Below, one piece after another: positions 7,942 through 16,005 of a stretch of 51,178 nt of DNA (the stretch's first letter is position 1; each line of letters opens with the position of its first letter). The position numbers were made by a program, and so were the translations under genes. The stretch comes from Fretibacterium sp. OH1220_COT-178 (GTDB taxonomy: Bacteria; Synergistota; Synergistia; Synergistales; Aminobacteriaceae). The notes below the pieces were generated by a model that was not told the DNA's origin, searched no databases, and saw nothing but the letters and a program-made list of their open reading frames with translations. The stretch lies in NCBI RefSeq assembly GCF_003860125.1, contig NZ_RQYL01000021.1, positions 1 to 51,178 of the forward strand. The letters are read 5' to 3'.

Positions 7942-8295
7942 ATGGTTGGAACGATGACTCTGACGAATGAGATCTCAGGCCGCATGACCAGCAGCATCCT
8001 GTACCCGGTAAACTGGGAAAGCGGGCTGAACTGCGAGCTCCGGTCCTATGACCGTACCGACGGGATGGCGCTCCCTTTGGGGATAACCCTCATCTTCTCA
8101 GTGAGTAAGGAAAGAAGCACTTACCAGTCTACGGTGATTTCTCAAGAGGAAACCAGGTTCATTCCTCGGACGCCTTTGGGAGAGAAGCTTTGCGCCCTAC
8201 GGGCAAAGGCCATCCTCGCAGGAATGAGAGTGCTGTCCGAGGAAGAAATACTTGAAGAGATCAAACGGCGCCGGGGAGAGCTGGAAGAAAAATGA
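7942..8295 (+). CDS. Probable antitoxin of the downstream PIN toxin
   Basis: The 117-residue protein has a C-terminal half (RTPLGEKLCALRAKAI, then LSEEEILEEIKRRRGE) like the short helical tails of antitoxins encoded just before PIN-domain toxins. Its N-terminal half (residues 1-65) is not recognised. The stop codon overlaps the ATG of the PIN gene (ATGA at 8292-8295), the usual arrangement in toxin-antitoxin pairs. A GAGG site lies inside the end of the upstream gene, so translation of all three genes is coupled. An alternative start is the ATG four codons downstream. The antitoxin role is inferred from position and the tail sequence. Confidence 0.6.
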   Translation: MVGTMTLTNEISGRMTSSILYPVNWESGLNCELRSYDRTDGMALPLGITLIFSVSKERSTYQSTVISQEETRFIPRTPLGEKLCALRAKAILAGMRVLSEEEILEEIKRRRGELEEK

Positions 8296-8711
8296 AAAGG
8301 ACCTACATTGACGCGAATGTCCTCATCGCGGCGTTTCAAGGCGAAGAGCAAATCGCTCGACAAGCCATGGAGGTTCTTGACGACCCGACGCGTTTGTTGG
8401 TGGTGAGCGATTATTTGCGGCTCGAGGTTCTGCCGAAGCCGACATTCCATAAACAGCGGGAAGAAATTGAGTTCATGCAGGCGATTTTTGAAGGAGCCGC
8501 TGAAAATGTAATCACCTCTTCAAAGTTAACGGAATTCGCTCTTGATATGGCTTCAAAATATGACATGACGCCCGTTGACGCCCTGCATATAGGTGCGGCG
8601 ATGATCGCTGGCGTGGACGAATTTGTAACGATGGAAAAGCCTACGAAGCCGATATGCCGAGTTGAGGAAGTCAAGGTCGTCTCCATATATTCCAAAGGGG
8701 CGTCGACTTGA
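8292..8711 (+). CDS. PIN-domain ribonuclease, probable toxin
   Basis: The 139-residue protein is a single PIN domain. Acidic metal-binding residues are visible at D7 (YIDANVLI), E45 (LRLEVLPK) and D96 (TPVDALHIGAA), and the C-terminal DEFVTMEKP segment is where many PIN proteins carry a conserved Thr-x-Asp. PIN toxins of the VapC class cleave RNA with Mg2+ or Mn2+ and are held inactive by an antitoxin. The gene overlaps the preceding small gene by 4 nt and ends before a strong bidirectional terminator. The linkage to a TIGR04255 protein is unusual for a plain VapBC pair. Confidence 0.82.
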   Translation: MKRTYIDANVLIAAFQGEEQIARQAMEVLDDPTRLLVVSDYLRLEVLPKPTFHKQREEIEFMQAIFEGAAENVITSSKLTEFALDMASKYDMTPVDALHIGAAMIAGVDEFVTMEKPTKPICRVEEVKVVSIYSKGAST

Positions 8712-8761
8712 CCCAGGAAATCTTCCAGCGACGCTCCCCCCGGAAAACACAATAAAGCATC

Positions 8762-8805
8762 AAAAAAGTCCGTCCCGGACAGTTTCGCCGGGACGGACTT
8801 TTTTT
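8762..8805. terminator. Bidirectional terminator between the PIN gene and the surface-protein gene
   Basis: A-rich 5' arm plus GTCCGTCCCGG (8768-8778) pairs with CCGGGACGGAC (8788-8798), followed by seven T. The symmetrical A and T runs let it serve the plus-strand PIN operon and the minus-strand surface protein that converge here. Confidence 0.85.
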
Positions 8806-8896
8806 GACCAGGGAACCGCACTCGCCTCTTTCATGCTTGTGTCTCTTCACACGGACAGGGCGGTCCCAAAAGGCCTCTCTTACGACTATCGAGAAA

Positions 8897-11485
8897 CTAT
8901 ACCTTCCTCCGCAGGAAGGCCGCAGCAAGGGCCAGGGCAAGCACGCCCAGCCCCGCGTCGCATCCGCCGCCGCCTCCGCTCCTGCCCCTACCGTCGGGGT
9001 CCGGGATGTTGGGGCCCGAGTCGCCGGGTTTCCGCGGCATATCCTTGACCTTCTTGTTCACCGGGAGCGTCTTGACCGTCCCGTCGGCCTTCGTCACCAG
9101 CACCTCCTTGACGGCGGCGCCGGCCGCGACCTGGGCCCTCGTGACGTTGCAGGTCAGCACCAGCGTGTAGCTCTTCAGCGCGGCCGCCTCCACCGCCAGC
9201 ACCCTCCTGCCCGCACCGTCCAGGAGTTCGCATTTTGGGGCCGGCATGCCGATGACGTCCGCTGACACGGCCTTGGGCAGGCCGTCGTAAAACAGCCGCG
9301 TCCGGAGCTTCAGGGTCATGTTCCCCAGCTTGTCCTCCGAGACGATCTCCGCGGTCCACCCCGCATTGTCGATCCTGGGCTCGGCGGGTCCAGGGGGAGG
9401 GGTGATATCGGCCGACCCCGAGGTCAGAGTAAACTCCACCTCTCCATAGAGCGTGTTCGTCGCGCTCTTGGCCCGGACCTTCAGCGTCGCGCTCCTGAAG
9501 GTGCTCTTGACGTCCAGGCTGACGACGGCGCTCTTGGCCTGTTTGGAGACAAGCTCGAGGTCGGAGGACGCGATCACGCCGGCGGGATCCTGGCTCACGA
9601 CACTGACGCTCCAGGTCGAGGGGTCCACGTCGCCCGAGGCCAGCACCGTGCCATTGTACGTGCTTCCGGGGACGGCCTTCAGGACGGCAGGCGCGATCAG
9701 ATCGGGTTGAACAAGATCGATCTTGGCCGTGAGGACCAGCTCCTTCAGACCATTCCCGTCGTTGATCTCCTCGACCTTCGCCTCCGCGTCGTCGGCCGGG
9801 TCCCCCACGATCTTACCCGTGGTGTGCAAATCCACGGCGTCGGTGATCTTCAGGAGCGTGACCTTGTCACCGGCCTTCAGGGGGTTGGGCCAGGTCGTGG
9901 GGCGCGCGAACTTCAGCGTATGGGACGCATCGACGTCGACCTTCTTCACCGTCAGGAGCGGCGTAGCGACGGACGGCACGCTCGGGACCTTCAAAGTCGC
10001 GTTGTCCGTAATCGTCAGTTCGGTCGTCCCATAAGTCCCGCAAACCATATCCAGAGAGGCGACAGCAAGCGTCGCCTGGCTCCCCGCCAGCACGCTCGCC
10101 TTCTTCACGGCAAGCGTGGCGTTCCCGTCCAGCCCGAGGTGCCAGCCTGCGGCAAGACCTGCGCCATCCTCCACCTCGAGGGTCCCGGGACCGGTCACCT
10201 TCAGCTTGGGCTTGCCGGCCCCGGCCTTGAGGTTCAGGCTGGAGACCTTCAGCGTCTTCCCCGCGGGAATCGAGACCGAAACCCCGTCCCCAGTGGAGCT
10301 CTCGATATCCAGGGTCCCGACGACGGCGTCGGACGCCTCCCATTTCGCCTTGGCGTCGTTGGCAGTGCCCCGATCGAAGACAAGCGTTTTGACCGTCACG
10401 CCGTCGGCAAGAGCCAGCGTGTGCGTATGCGCGCTCGCGCCCTTGAACGTGACCTTTCCGTCGACGCTCTTCTGCAGGGTCGCCTTACGGTTCGCAGTGC
10501 CTGCGGAGAAATCAAAGACAAGCTCGCCACCCCCCTCCACGGTCGCTCCGATCGTTTGATCCGCATCAGCTTTGACGGAGAGCGTCTTGCCCGAGGCGAT
10601 TTTGACCCTAATCGAATAGTTGGGTGCGTTCAGACCCTTGACGGTGATATCGCCCTTCAGGTCGAGGGTGGCCGTTCCTCCAAGCGAGATGGTGCCGTCC
10701 GTCCCGTTTCCGATCTGGATACCGTCCTTGATCGTCAGGGTGCCCGTGTTCAAGATCCCTATCTCTTTGAGTCCGGCTTTCTGCGTTGCATTCAGGGTCA
10801 GGTCGCCCTTAGTGATATTCAAGGACGTCAAATTGTCATGAAAGGCGTTCGCCGTCCCCAGGATGATGCTGCCCCAAGTGATCGTCCTATGCGGAGACCC
10901 GCTACCGGCGAAGGCAGGCAGCTTTCCCAGCTTGAGCTCCAGGGTACCACCATGATCGATCTGCAGACCGTCGGCGACCAACACGTCCTTCTCCAGGATC
11001 AGCTTGCCCTTGCCCTCCAGGACCAAATCGGCGTTAGCCCCCGTAAGCCCATGCCCCTTCACAGTGAGGGAAGTAGCGTCCGCGATCTTAATGGTATTGG
11101 TCGTTTCAAAAGCGAAATCCGCTGCGTCGGCCACCGTCTCAATGACGGCGTTCCCGGACGAAACCTCAATGGCCTTGGCCTTGATGGCATGTCCTGCCTT
11201 AACCTTCAGCGTGACGCCTGCCAGTTTCAAATTGTCCAGGGGATTAGGCAAATCGCTCCCACCTGACACCTCCACCTCGGCATCGTTATTAAACGTTGCT
11301 GTATCATTCGGATCGCGTCCCGGGTAATTGGAACCTCCGTTCCAATTACCCGGTGTCTCCCATTTTCCACCATCTGAGGCCCCGCCAGTCCATGTGTACG
11401 TCGCCGCCACCGCAGCCCCCGCCGCGGCCCACACCAAAACCATGGCCAGGGCGGCCGTTCTCAAAAACCTGTTTCTCAAAGTCAT
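8897..11485 (-). CDS. Large secreted surface protein with Synerg-CTERM sorting signal
   Basis: The 862-residue protein starts with a signal peptide (residues 1-28, ending GAAVAA) followed by YTWTGGASDGGKW and a Trp-Asn/NYPG segment like the start of autotransporter-type passenger domains. Residues about 50-610 are Thr/Lys/Gly-rich repeating beta strands with many Leu-Thr-Val-Lys-like steps, consistent with a beta-solenoid. About 640-740 look like an Ig-type domain. The last 30 residues (GGGGGC, hydrophobic helix, RRK) match the Synerg-CTERM sorting signal, so the protein is probably anchored or processed at the cell surface. ATG 11485 is preceded by AAGGAGGA; the frame stays open upstream but has no support. 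Function is unknown; adhesion or a surface layer is a guess. Confidence 0.8.
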   Translation of the reverse strand: MTLRNRFLRTAALAMVLVWAAAGAAVAATYTWTGGASDGGKWETPGNWNGGSNYPGRDPNDTATFNNDAEVEVSGGSDLPNPLDNLKLAGVTLKVKAGHAIKAKAIEVSSGNAVIETVADAADFAFETTNTIKIADATSLTVKGHGLTGANADLVLEGKGKLILEKDVLVADGLQIDHGGTLELKLGKLPAFAGSGSPHRTITWGSIILGTANAFHDNLTSLNITKGDLTLNATQKAGLKEIGILNTGTLTIKDGIQIGNGTDGTISLGGTATLDLKGDITVKGLNAPNYSIRVKIASGKTLSVKADADQTIGATVEGGGELVFDFSAGTANRKATLQKSVDGKVTFKGASAHTHTLALADGVTVKTLVFDRGTANDAKAKWEASDAVVGTLDIESSTGDGVSVSIPAGKTLKVSSLNLKAGAGKPKLKVTGPGTLEVEDGAGLAAGWHLGLDGNATLAVKKASVLAGSQATLAVASLDMVCGTYGTTELTITDNATLKVPSVPSVATPLLTVKKVDVDASHTLKFARPTTWPNPLKAGDKVTLLKITDAVDLHTTGKIVGDPADDAEAKVEEINDGNGLKELVLTAKIDLVQPDLIAPAVLKAVPGSTYNGTVLASGDVDPSTWSVSVVSQDPAGVIASSDLELVSKQAKSAVVSLDVKSTFRSATLKVRAKSATNTLYGEVEFTLTSGSADITPPPGPAEPRIDNAGWTAEIVSEDKLGNMTLKLRTRLFYDGLPKAVSADVIGMPAPKCELLDGAGRRVLAVEAAALKSYTLVLTCNVTRAQVAAGAAVKEVLVTKADGTVKTLPVNKKVKDMPRKPGDSGPNIPDPDGRGRSGGGGGCDAGLGVLALALAAAFLRRKV
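11320..11353. repeat. Perfect inverted repeat inside the surface-protein gene
   Basis: CCGGGTAATTGGAA (11320-11333) and TTCCAATTACCCGG (11340-11353) are perfect 14-bp arms around 6 bp. The element lies about 130 bp into the coding region and encodes a GNWNGGSNYPG-like stretch, so the mRNA would form a stable hairpin near its 5' end. Confidence 0.75.
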
Positions 11486-12016
11486 CGTCCTCCTTCTCAA
11501 GGCTCGGCATCCACCTTTTTCCGAGTCCGAAATTCCGCGATGCAGACGCCGCATCCTTCCCAGCGCCGAGGCATCCTCCCTTCCGTGGGCCTGCTCCTCA
11601 TGCGGCAGCGAAGCACGCTCACCAATTAAACTCGCAACACACGAAAATTCTACCGAAAAGTGCGGGTGCTGGCAAGGAAAGAGGAGAAATGCCTCCTGGA
11701 AGCCCTGATCCCGTCCGGGTTCGGTTGCATGGCCGTCGCGGACCCCCTCCCCTCCGCCGCATCGTTTCCGGTACCCGAATTGGCGGAAAAGCCGATGCGG
11801 CGCGTGAAGAGCAGCGGTATACTTCCGCCCGGAAGGACAGCCCCCGCACATGCCGCATGAAAAGCACATTTATAGGACAGGACATTGACGCACACTCCTC
11901 CCTGTGTCCCCCGAAGGGGGACCGCTCGAACCCCTTCAGGGGGTAACAGCAGGACAAGACGCGGGAAATGACAAATGGAACACACCCCGGGAATGGGAAG
12001 GAGGAACAAAATTCTC
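11486..12016. other. 531-bp region between the divergent surface-protein and LRAT genes
   Basis: This stretch separates two divergent genes and must hold both promoters, but no clear -35/-10 pair was found. The only notable structure is a pair of short G/C hairpins at 11908-11924 (GTCCCCC/GGGGGAC) and about 11930-11943. Open frames here lack ribosome sites and recognisable sequence. Confidence 0.4.
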
Positions 12017-12616
12017 ATGGCAACCGACAAAAAGCGGACGAACTCCGGAAAACTCGAAAACGGCGATGTCGTCAGGGTGCGCAGAAAATACGGGGTTCTC
12101 CACTACGATCACTACGGAATCTACGTGGAGGAGGACAACAGCGTCATTCACTACAACGAGCCTGACGAGGACTCTCGAAGCCGCAGGGACTTTTGCGGAA
12201 AGGTTCTCCAGACCTCCCTGGACGAGTTCCTGGATGGCGCCGAAAGCCTTACCGTCTGCCGCTACCCCGAAGAGGCACCGCGCTACCCTCTGTGTTTTGC
12301 GAGAAAAACTTTCGAGGTGAGGCGCGACGAAATAGATGACAAAGGAGAGCCCTCCAATGAGGCCGATCCGGATTCTCCCGGCGCGAAGGCGGTCGAAGAG
12401 GCAAAGCGCCGAAAGGGAGAAAGTCGCTATCACCTGGTGCGGAACAATTGCGAGCACTTTGCCGTCGAGTGCCGATACAACTATCACGCCGCCGGGCAGG
12501 TGCAGGCCTGGGCTACGGTGCTGGGCCTGTCGGCCGTTGCCGTAGCCGTCGGCTTGCCCCTGGCCTTATCCGGCCTTGGAAAGGGAAAAGGGAAGGGGAG
12601 CCTTAGACAGTCCTGA
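12017..12616 (+). CDS. LRAT-domain (NlpC/P60-like) protein with C-terminal membrane helix
   Basis: The 199-residue protein has an LRAT/H-rev107 domain. The N-terminal GDVVRVRRKYG segment (16-26) leads to a catalytic-type histidine in HYDHYGIYV, and the active-site cysteine is in NCEHF (144-148, C145). This family of circularly permuted papain-like folds includes acyltransferases and thiol hydrolases acting on lipids or amides. A hydrophobic segment at about 166-188 followed by GKGKGKG suggests C-terminal membrane attachment, as in HRASLS proteins. I chose ATG 12017 after AAGGAGG; an ATG at 11975 lacks a site. Substrate is unknown. GC content is lower than that of nearby genes. The gene stands alone, divergent from the surface protein. 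Confidence 0.75.
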   Translation: MATDKKRTNSGKLENGDVVRVRRKYGVLHYDHYGIYVEEDNSVIHYNEPDEDSRSRRDFCGKVLQTSLDEFLDGAESLTVCRYPEEAPRYPLCFARKTFEVRRDEIDDKGEPSNEADPDSPGAKAVEEAKRRKGESRYHLVRNNCEHFAVECRYNYHAAGQVQAWATVLGLSAVAVAVGLPLALSGLGKGKGKGSLRQS

Positions 12617-12827
12617 CGCAACTGAAGGGGAGCACATCGCTCCCTCCCGGATGAATGCTAAACAGCCCGAGCGGCAGCAAGAAAAAACGGCATTCCGAAC
12701 ATCGCTTGAAGGCCATCGCCGACACGAAGGGAGAGAGGGCTGTTCTACACCTCTCTCTTATACATACGGTCCGGCCTCTTTTGAATAACGGAGCCCCCTC
12801 CCCGAGGGCCCGAGACGGCAAATGAGC

Positions 12828-12866
12828 GCGGAGCGTCCCTCCTCCGCCGGAGAGGGGACGCTCCGC
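12828..12866 (-). terminator. Candidate terminator hairpin after the methyltransferase operon
   Basis: GCGGAGCGTCCC (12828-12839) and GGGACGCTCCGC (12855-12866) are perfect 12-bp arms around 15 bp. It lies just beyond the stop codon at 12881 on the minus strand but lacks a good T run. The rest of 12617-12880 shows no gene. Confidence 0.5.
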
Positions 12867-12880
12867 AGCCCTGCCTTACG

Positions 12881-13633
12881 CTATGACTTGGTGCTGGCGA
12901 CGGCGATGTAGTTCAGGCGCTCCCGGTGCGCCCCGAAGAAGCCGGACATCCGCCTGAAGAATTCCCGATTCTCCGCCTTCCGTCCGTTCAGGAACACCCG
13001 GATCGCGCCCCAGAGCCCCTCGTCGTAGACCATTCCCCTGAAGGTCATCAGCGAAACGGGGCCGTGCCGAACCTGAAGACGGTCGAAGCCGCAGCCCTCG
13101 AAGACCTCCCGCCACCCCTCCTCCGTCAGAGGGTACACCCTCAGGTTGATCGCCCGGCTCAGCCCCTGGACGAGCTCCGGAGAGTCCTCCAGCAGCAGGA
13201 CGTCGTGCGTCAGCAGCATCCCGCCCTTCTTCAGCACGCGGAAATACTCCGAGACGGCCCTGGCCCGATTTTCGGGCGTCAGCATCGTCAGCATGGCCTC
13301 GTTGATCACGACGTCGAACCGTTCGTCGGGGAACGGCAGCGCCGTCGCGTCGCCCTCGACGAACGTGACGCGGTCGCCCGCCCCCGAGGCGGCGAGGTTG
13401 CGTCTTGCCTTTGCCAGGGCCTCGGGGTCCAGGTCCAGCGCCGTGACGCGACAACCGTATTGTTTGACGAGCTCCGCGGTCGTCGTGCCCATGTTGCAGG
13501 CGACCTCCAGAACCTCCGTCCCGCTGCGAAGGCAGGCCTTTTCGAGCAGCCAGTCGGTGGCCTCCCGTCCGCCGGGACGCAGCCGGCGCTTGCCGAGACG
13601 GGCCAGAAACGCGTGTCCCACCTCCATTGCCAC
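12881..13633 (-). CDS. Class I SAM-dependent methyltransferase (UbiE-like)
   Basis: The 250-residue protein has a Rossmann-type methyltransferase fold. Motif I is VLEVACNMGTTTAEL, the acidic residue that binds the SAM ribose is in VTALDLDPEAL, and motif III/IV is GDATALPFPDERFDVV. It resembles UbiE/COQ5-like small-molecule methyltransferases; the acceptor is unknown. A GAGGAGG site sits over the stop codon of the upstream methyltransferase and 8 nt before GTG 13633, so translation is coupled; ATG 13627 is the alternative start. It is the last gene of a three-gene operon headed by a periplasmic chelate-binding protein, which points to a metal-chelate or cofactor substrate, by inference only. 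Confidence 0.85.
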   Translation of the reverse strand: MAMEVGHAFLARLGKRRLRPGGREATDWLLEKACLRSGTEVLEVACNMGTTTAELVKQYGCRVTALDLDPEALAKARRNLAASGAGDRVTFVEGDATALPFPDERFDVVINEAMLTMLTPENRARAVSEYFRVLKKGGMLLTHDVLLLEDSPELVQGLSRAINLRVYPLTEEGWREVFEGCGFDRLQVRHGPVSLMTFRGMVYDEGLWGAIRVFLNGRKAENREFFRRMSGFFGAHRERLNYIAVASTKS

Positions 13634-13638
13634 AACGT

Positions 13639-14490
13639 TCACCTCCTCTTGAAAGTCGAGCCGGCAGGGTGTTCGCGCTCCTCGGTCCTCCAGGAGATCA
13701 GCGCCAGGACGCTCCTCCCCCTGATGCGGACGCCCCCGTTCTCCTCCCGCGCGCCCAGGAGCGACCGGAGTTCGACGCCCCGGTCCGAGGCCGCCCTGCC
13801 CAGGCTCATCGCGTAGCGGTCGAGGGCCTCGTCCATGGCGAGCGTGCGGTCCTCGTTCCGCTCCAAAAACGCCGTCCGGGGGAGAAAGCCGTCCAGCCAC
13901 AGCCGGTTGAAGATCGCCCAGGCGACGTCCCTGCCGTTATGGGGGTCGCCGCTCCGGTCCAGCCCCAGCTCCCCGGCCACGGACTCCATCAGGGAGTCCT
14001 CCATCGAGACGTACTGAGCGACGACGCAGGCTCCCCGGCTGGCCGCCGTCATCTTCGCCAGGCCCGAGGGGGTCCGAGCGGCCGTGCACATGCAGGCGAA
14101 CACCAGATCGAAACGTCCCTTCAGATCGCCGAGCGCCTCCAGCTCCCAGTCGTGCTTCCGCGTCCTCAGGTTGGAGGCGCCTTCCGCCTCGGCCCGCGAG
14201 GCGCACAGCTCCAGCATCCTGGAGGAGATGTCCGTGGCGGTCACTTCCCGCGCCACCGCCGCGAAGGGAAGGGCGTAGCGCCCGTAGGCGCACCCCACGT
14301 CCAGGACGGAGGCCTCGGGACCCAGCATCCCCCCATCGGCCAGGTAACGGACCACGCGCTCCGTCAGGCCCGTGCCGTAGGTCCGCTTGCTGGCCAGAAA
14401 GGGTTCGGCCCTCGCATCCCAGAACGCCTCCGACTCGGAGACGCCCTGACCCCGGCGGTTCAGAATCGCATCGAAGAGTTCCGTATCCAT
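13639..14490 (-). CDS. Second class I SAM-dependent methyltransferase
   Basis: The 283-residue protein carries a methyltransferase domain in its first half: VLDVGCAYGRYALP is motif I, VTATDISSRMLEL holds the acidic ribose-binding residue, and FDLVFACMC is the motif IV region. The C-terminal 100 residues (DVAWAIFNRLWLDGFLP onward) are not a common extension and may bind the substrate. ATG 14490 follows GGAGGAGG. The gene begins 32 bp after the substrate-binding protein gene and ends 5 bp before the next methyltransferase. It is not a duplicate of that neighbour, because motif I and the C-terminal parts differ. The reaction is unknown. Confidence 0.82.
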   Translation of the reverse strand: MDTELFDAILNRRGQGVSESEAFWDARAEPFLASKRTYGTGLTERVVRYLADGGMLGPEASVLDVGCAYGRYALPFAAVAREVTATDISSRMLELCASRAEAEGASNLRTRKHDWELEALGDLKGRFDLVFACMCTAARTPSGLAKMTAASRGACVVAQYVSMEDSLMESVAGELGLDRSGDPHNGRDVAWAIFNRLWLDGFLPRTAFLERNEDRTLAMDEALDRYAMSLGRAASDRGVELRSLLGAREENGGVRIRGRSVLALISWRTEEREHPAGSTFKRR

Positions 14491-14522
14491 CGAAAAATCC
14501 TCCTCCCGAAAATCCCGGCCCA

Positions 14523-15623
14523 TCAGAAGAAGTCCCGCCGCATCTCGGCGCCGGGGTTCAGAAGCCCCTCGACCTCCCCGTCCGTCAGCTCCATGCCGTA
14601 GAACCTGCGGTAGTATTCCTTCACCTTCAGCGGCATGTCCACGTCCCCGAAACGATCGGGGTAGACCGCCTTCGCGAACCACCACAGGGCCAGAGGCGTG
14701 TCGGTGGAGGGCGGCCACCAGCGGTGCATTCCCAGCGGGAACTTGTGGCAGTCCCGATTCCTCACGGCGGGAACGTGGCTCCAGTCGTGTCCGGGCCCGG
14801 CCGTGTTGTCGTAGAGATTTTGGGGGACCATCGCCGTGAAGGTGGTCAGGAACACCTTGTCGGGCGCCCAGTGGTAGATCTGCTCCATGTTGACGTTCTT
14901 CTTCCCGACGTCCAGCCCCACGTTGACGGCTCCCACCGCGTCGCACCAGTACTCCCCGAAGGTCTTTCGCCCCGAGACGCCGATCGCCGTATCGTTGTAG
15001 TTGCTCAGGATCAGGACCTTCGCCCGCTTCTCCGGGGGAATGTCCCGGACCCGCCGGGCTATTTCCGCCTCGACCTCCTTGCCGTAGGCGACGATATCCC
15101 TGGCCTTGTTTTCCCCTCCCAACACCTGCTCCATGAGGTCCAGCCACATCTCCAGCGTGCGCAGCGTGCTGGCCGAGCCGCCGATGTTGGGGTGGATGAA
15201 GGCCACCGCGGGGATCCCCGCCTTCTTGTACGTCTCCGTATGGACGGCGCCCGAGTAGAACACGACGTCCGGCCTCAGGTTCAGCAGCTCCTCGACGTTC
15301 AGGGCCCCTCCCCTGTAGAAGTCCCCGGACGCGGAGAGCAGCCCGGGCGCGTACTTCCCCAGCACCGAACGGCGCGCCGTGTTGATCAGATCCGGCGGTA
15401 TGCCCACCAGGTTTCCGACATCGCCTCCCTGGTACACGGCCACCACCGAGGCCAGCGGCAGCGGCCCCACCACCACGACCCTTTCGATCCTCTCAGGAAG
15501 TTCGACGTCCAGCCCAAGGTGATCCCGCACCGTCCGCGCCTCGGCCGCACCCAGCCACGCCGCCGCGGCGAAAACCGCAACGGCGGCCGCAAGCCCCGCA
15601 CGGAGCCTTTTGACCCTCTCCAT
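14523..15623 (-). CDS. ABC transporter periplasmic binding protein, FecB/BtuF class
   Basis: The 366-residue protein has a signal peptide (about residues 1-30, ending in AAEA) and a class III binding-protein fold (COG0614). The N-lobe contains RIERVVVVGPLPLASVVAVY, the linker helix lies near RTLEMWLDLMEQVLGG, and the C-lobe ends with PLALWWFAKAVYP and a conserved FYRRFYG-like helix. Such proteins bind ferric siderophores, heme, corrinoids or nickel chelates. ATG 15623 is 10 nt after GGAGG; an upstream TTG is too close. No permease or ATPase gene adjoins it; instead two methyltransferase genes follow. A DtxR-like palindrome upstream suggests iron control. Confidence 0.82.
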   Translation of the reverse strand: MERVKRLRAGLAAAVAVFAAAAWLGAAEARTVRDHLGLDVELPERIERVVVVGPLPLASVVAVYQGGDVGNLVGIPPDLINTARRSVLGKYAPGLLSASGDFYRGGALNVEELLNLRPDVVFYSGAVHTETYKKAGIPAVAFIHPNIGGSASTLRTLEMWLDLMEQVLGGENKARDIVAYGKEVEAEIARRVRDIPPEKRAKVLILSNYNDTAIGVSGRKTFGEYWCDAVGAVNVGLDVGKKNVNMEQIYHWAPDKVFLTTFTAMVPQNLYDNTAGPGHDWSHVPAVRNRDCHKFPLGMHRWWPPSTDTPLALWWFAKAVYPDRFGDVDMPLKVKEYYRRFYGMELTDGEVEGLLNPGAEMRRDFF

Positions 15624-15699
15624 CCTCAACCGACCTCCAGTCTTCTTTCAAAAAATCCGACACCGCACGAACGCGGACAAGACGGCGCCCGCACCCCTA

Positions 15700-15719
15700 A
15701 AGTTAGACTAAGCCAACTT
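15700..15719. promoter_or_regulatory. DtxR/IdeR-like metal box upstream of the binding-protein operon
   Basis: AAGTTAGACTAAGCCAACTT is an imperfect 20-bp palindrome with perfect 5-bp ends. It contains TTAGACTAA, which matches the TTAGsCTAA core of DtxR/IdeR sites except at the centre. It is 77 bp before the start codon of an iron/chelate-type binding protein. No DtxR gene is in the window. Confidence 0.45.
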
Positions 15720-15745
15720 CATGATGGATATTCTGACACGAAAGA

Positions 15746-15779
15746 CAAAAACAATCCGTTGCGTCCGCAACGGATTGTT
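15746..15779 (-). terminator. Terminator for the flavoprotein transcript
   Basis: ACAATCCGTTGCG and CGCAACGGATTGT form a near-perfect stem (15750-15779) with a very short loop. On the minus strand it is followed by TTTTTG. It lies 226 bp downstream of the flavoprotein stop and upstream of the binding-protein operon; the stretch 15780-16005 holds no gene. Confidence 0.7.
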
Positions 15780-16005
15780 GAGAGAGGTGAGATCTCGTCC
15801 AAAATTGTGCCGCACAAAGCGCCGGGAGAAAGAAAAGATCCTTGTGGCGAAATGGCCTGTTTTTATCGGGGGAGAAAACGACGCATCCGGATCGCCCTAG
15901 TGCCGCTTCCCCTGTCCTCGCGAAAGATTTCAGGTCCGCCGCGCATGGTCGGAGACGGATCGATTCGGGGCTCTCCGATCGGCGTTACCGATAGCAAATC
16001 CAGGC

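Noticed and set aside
11486-11869. N-terminal extension of the surface protein
   Set aside because: The frame is open, but a signal peptide and AAGGAGGA site fix the start at 11485, and the upstream residues look random.
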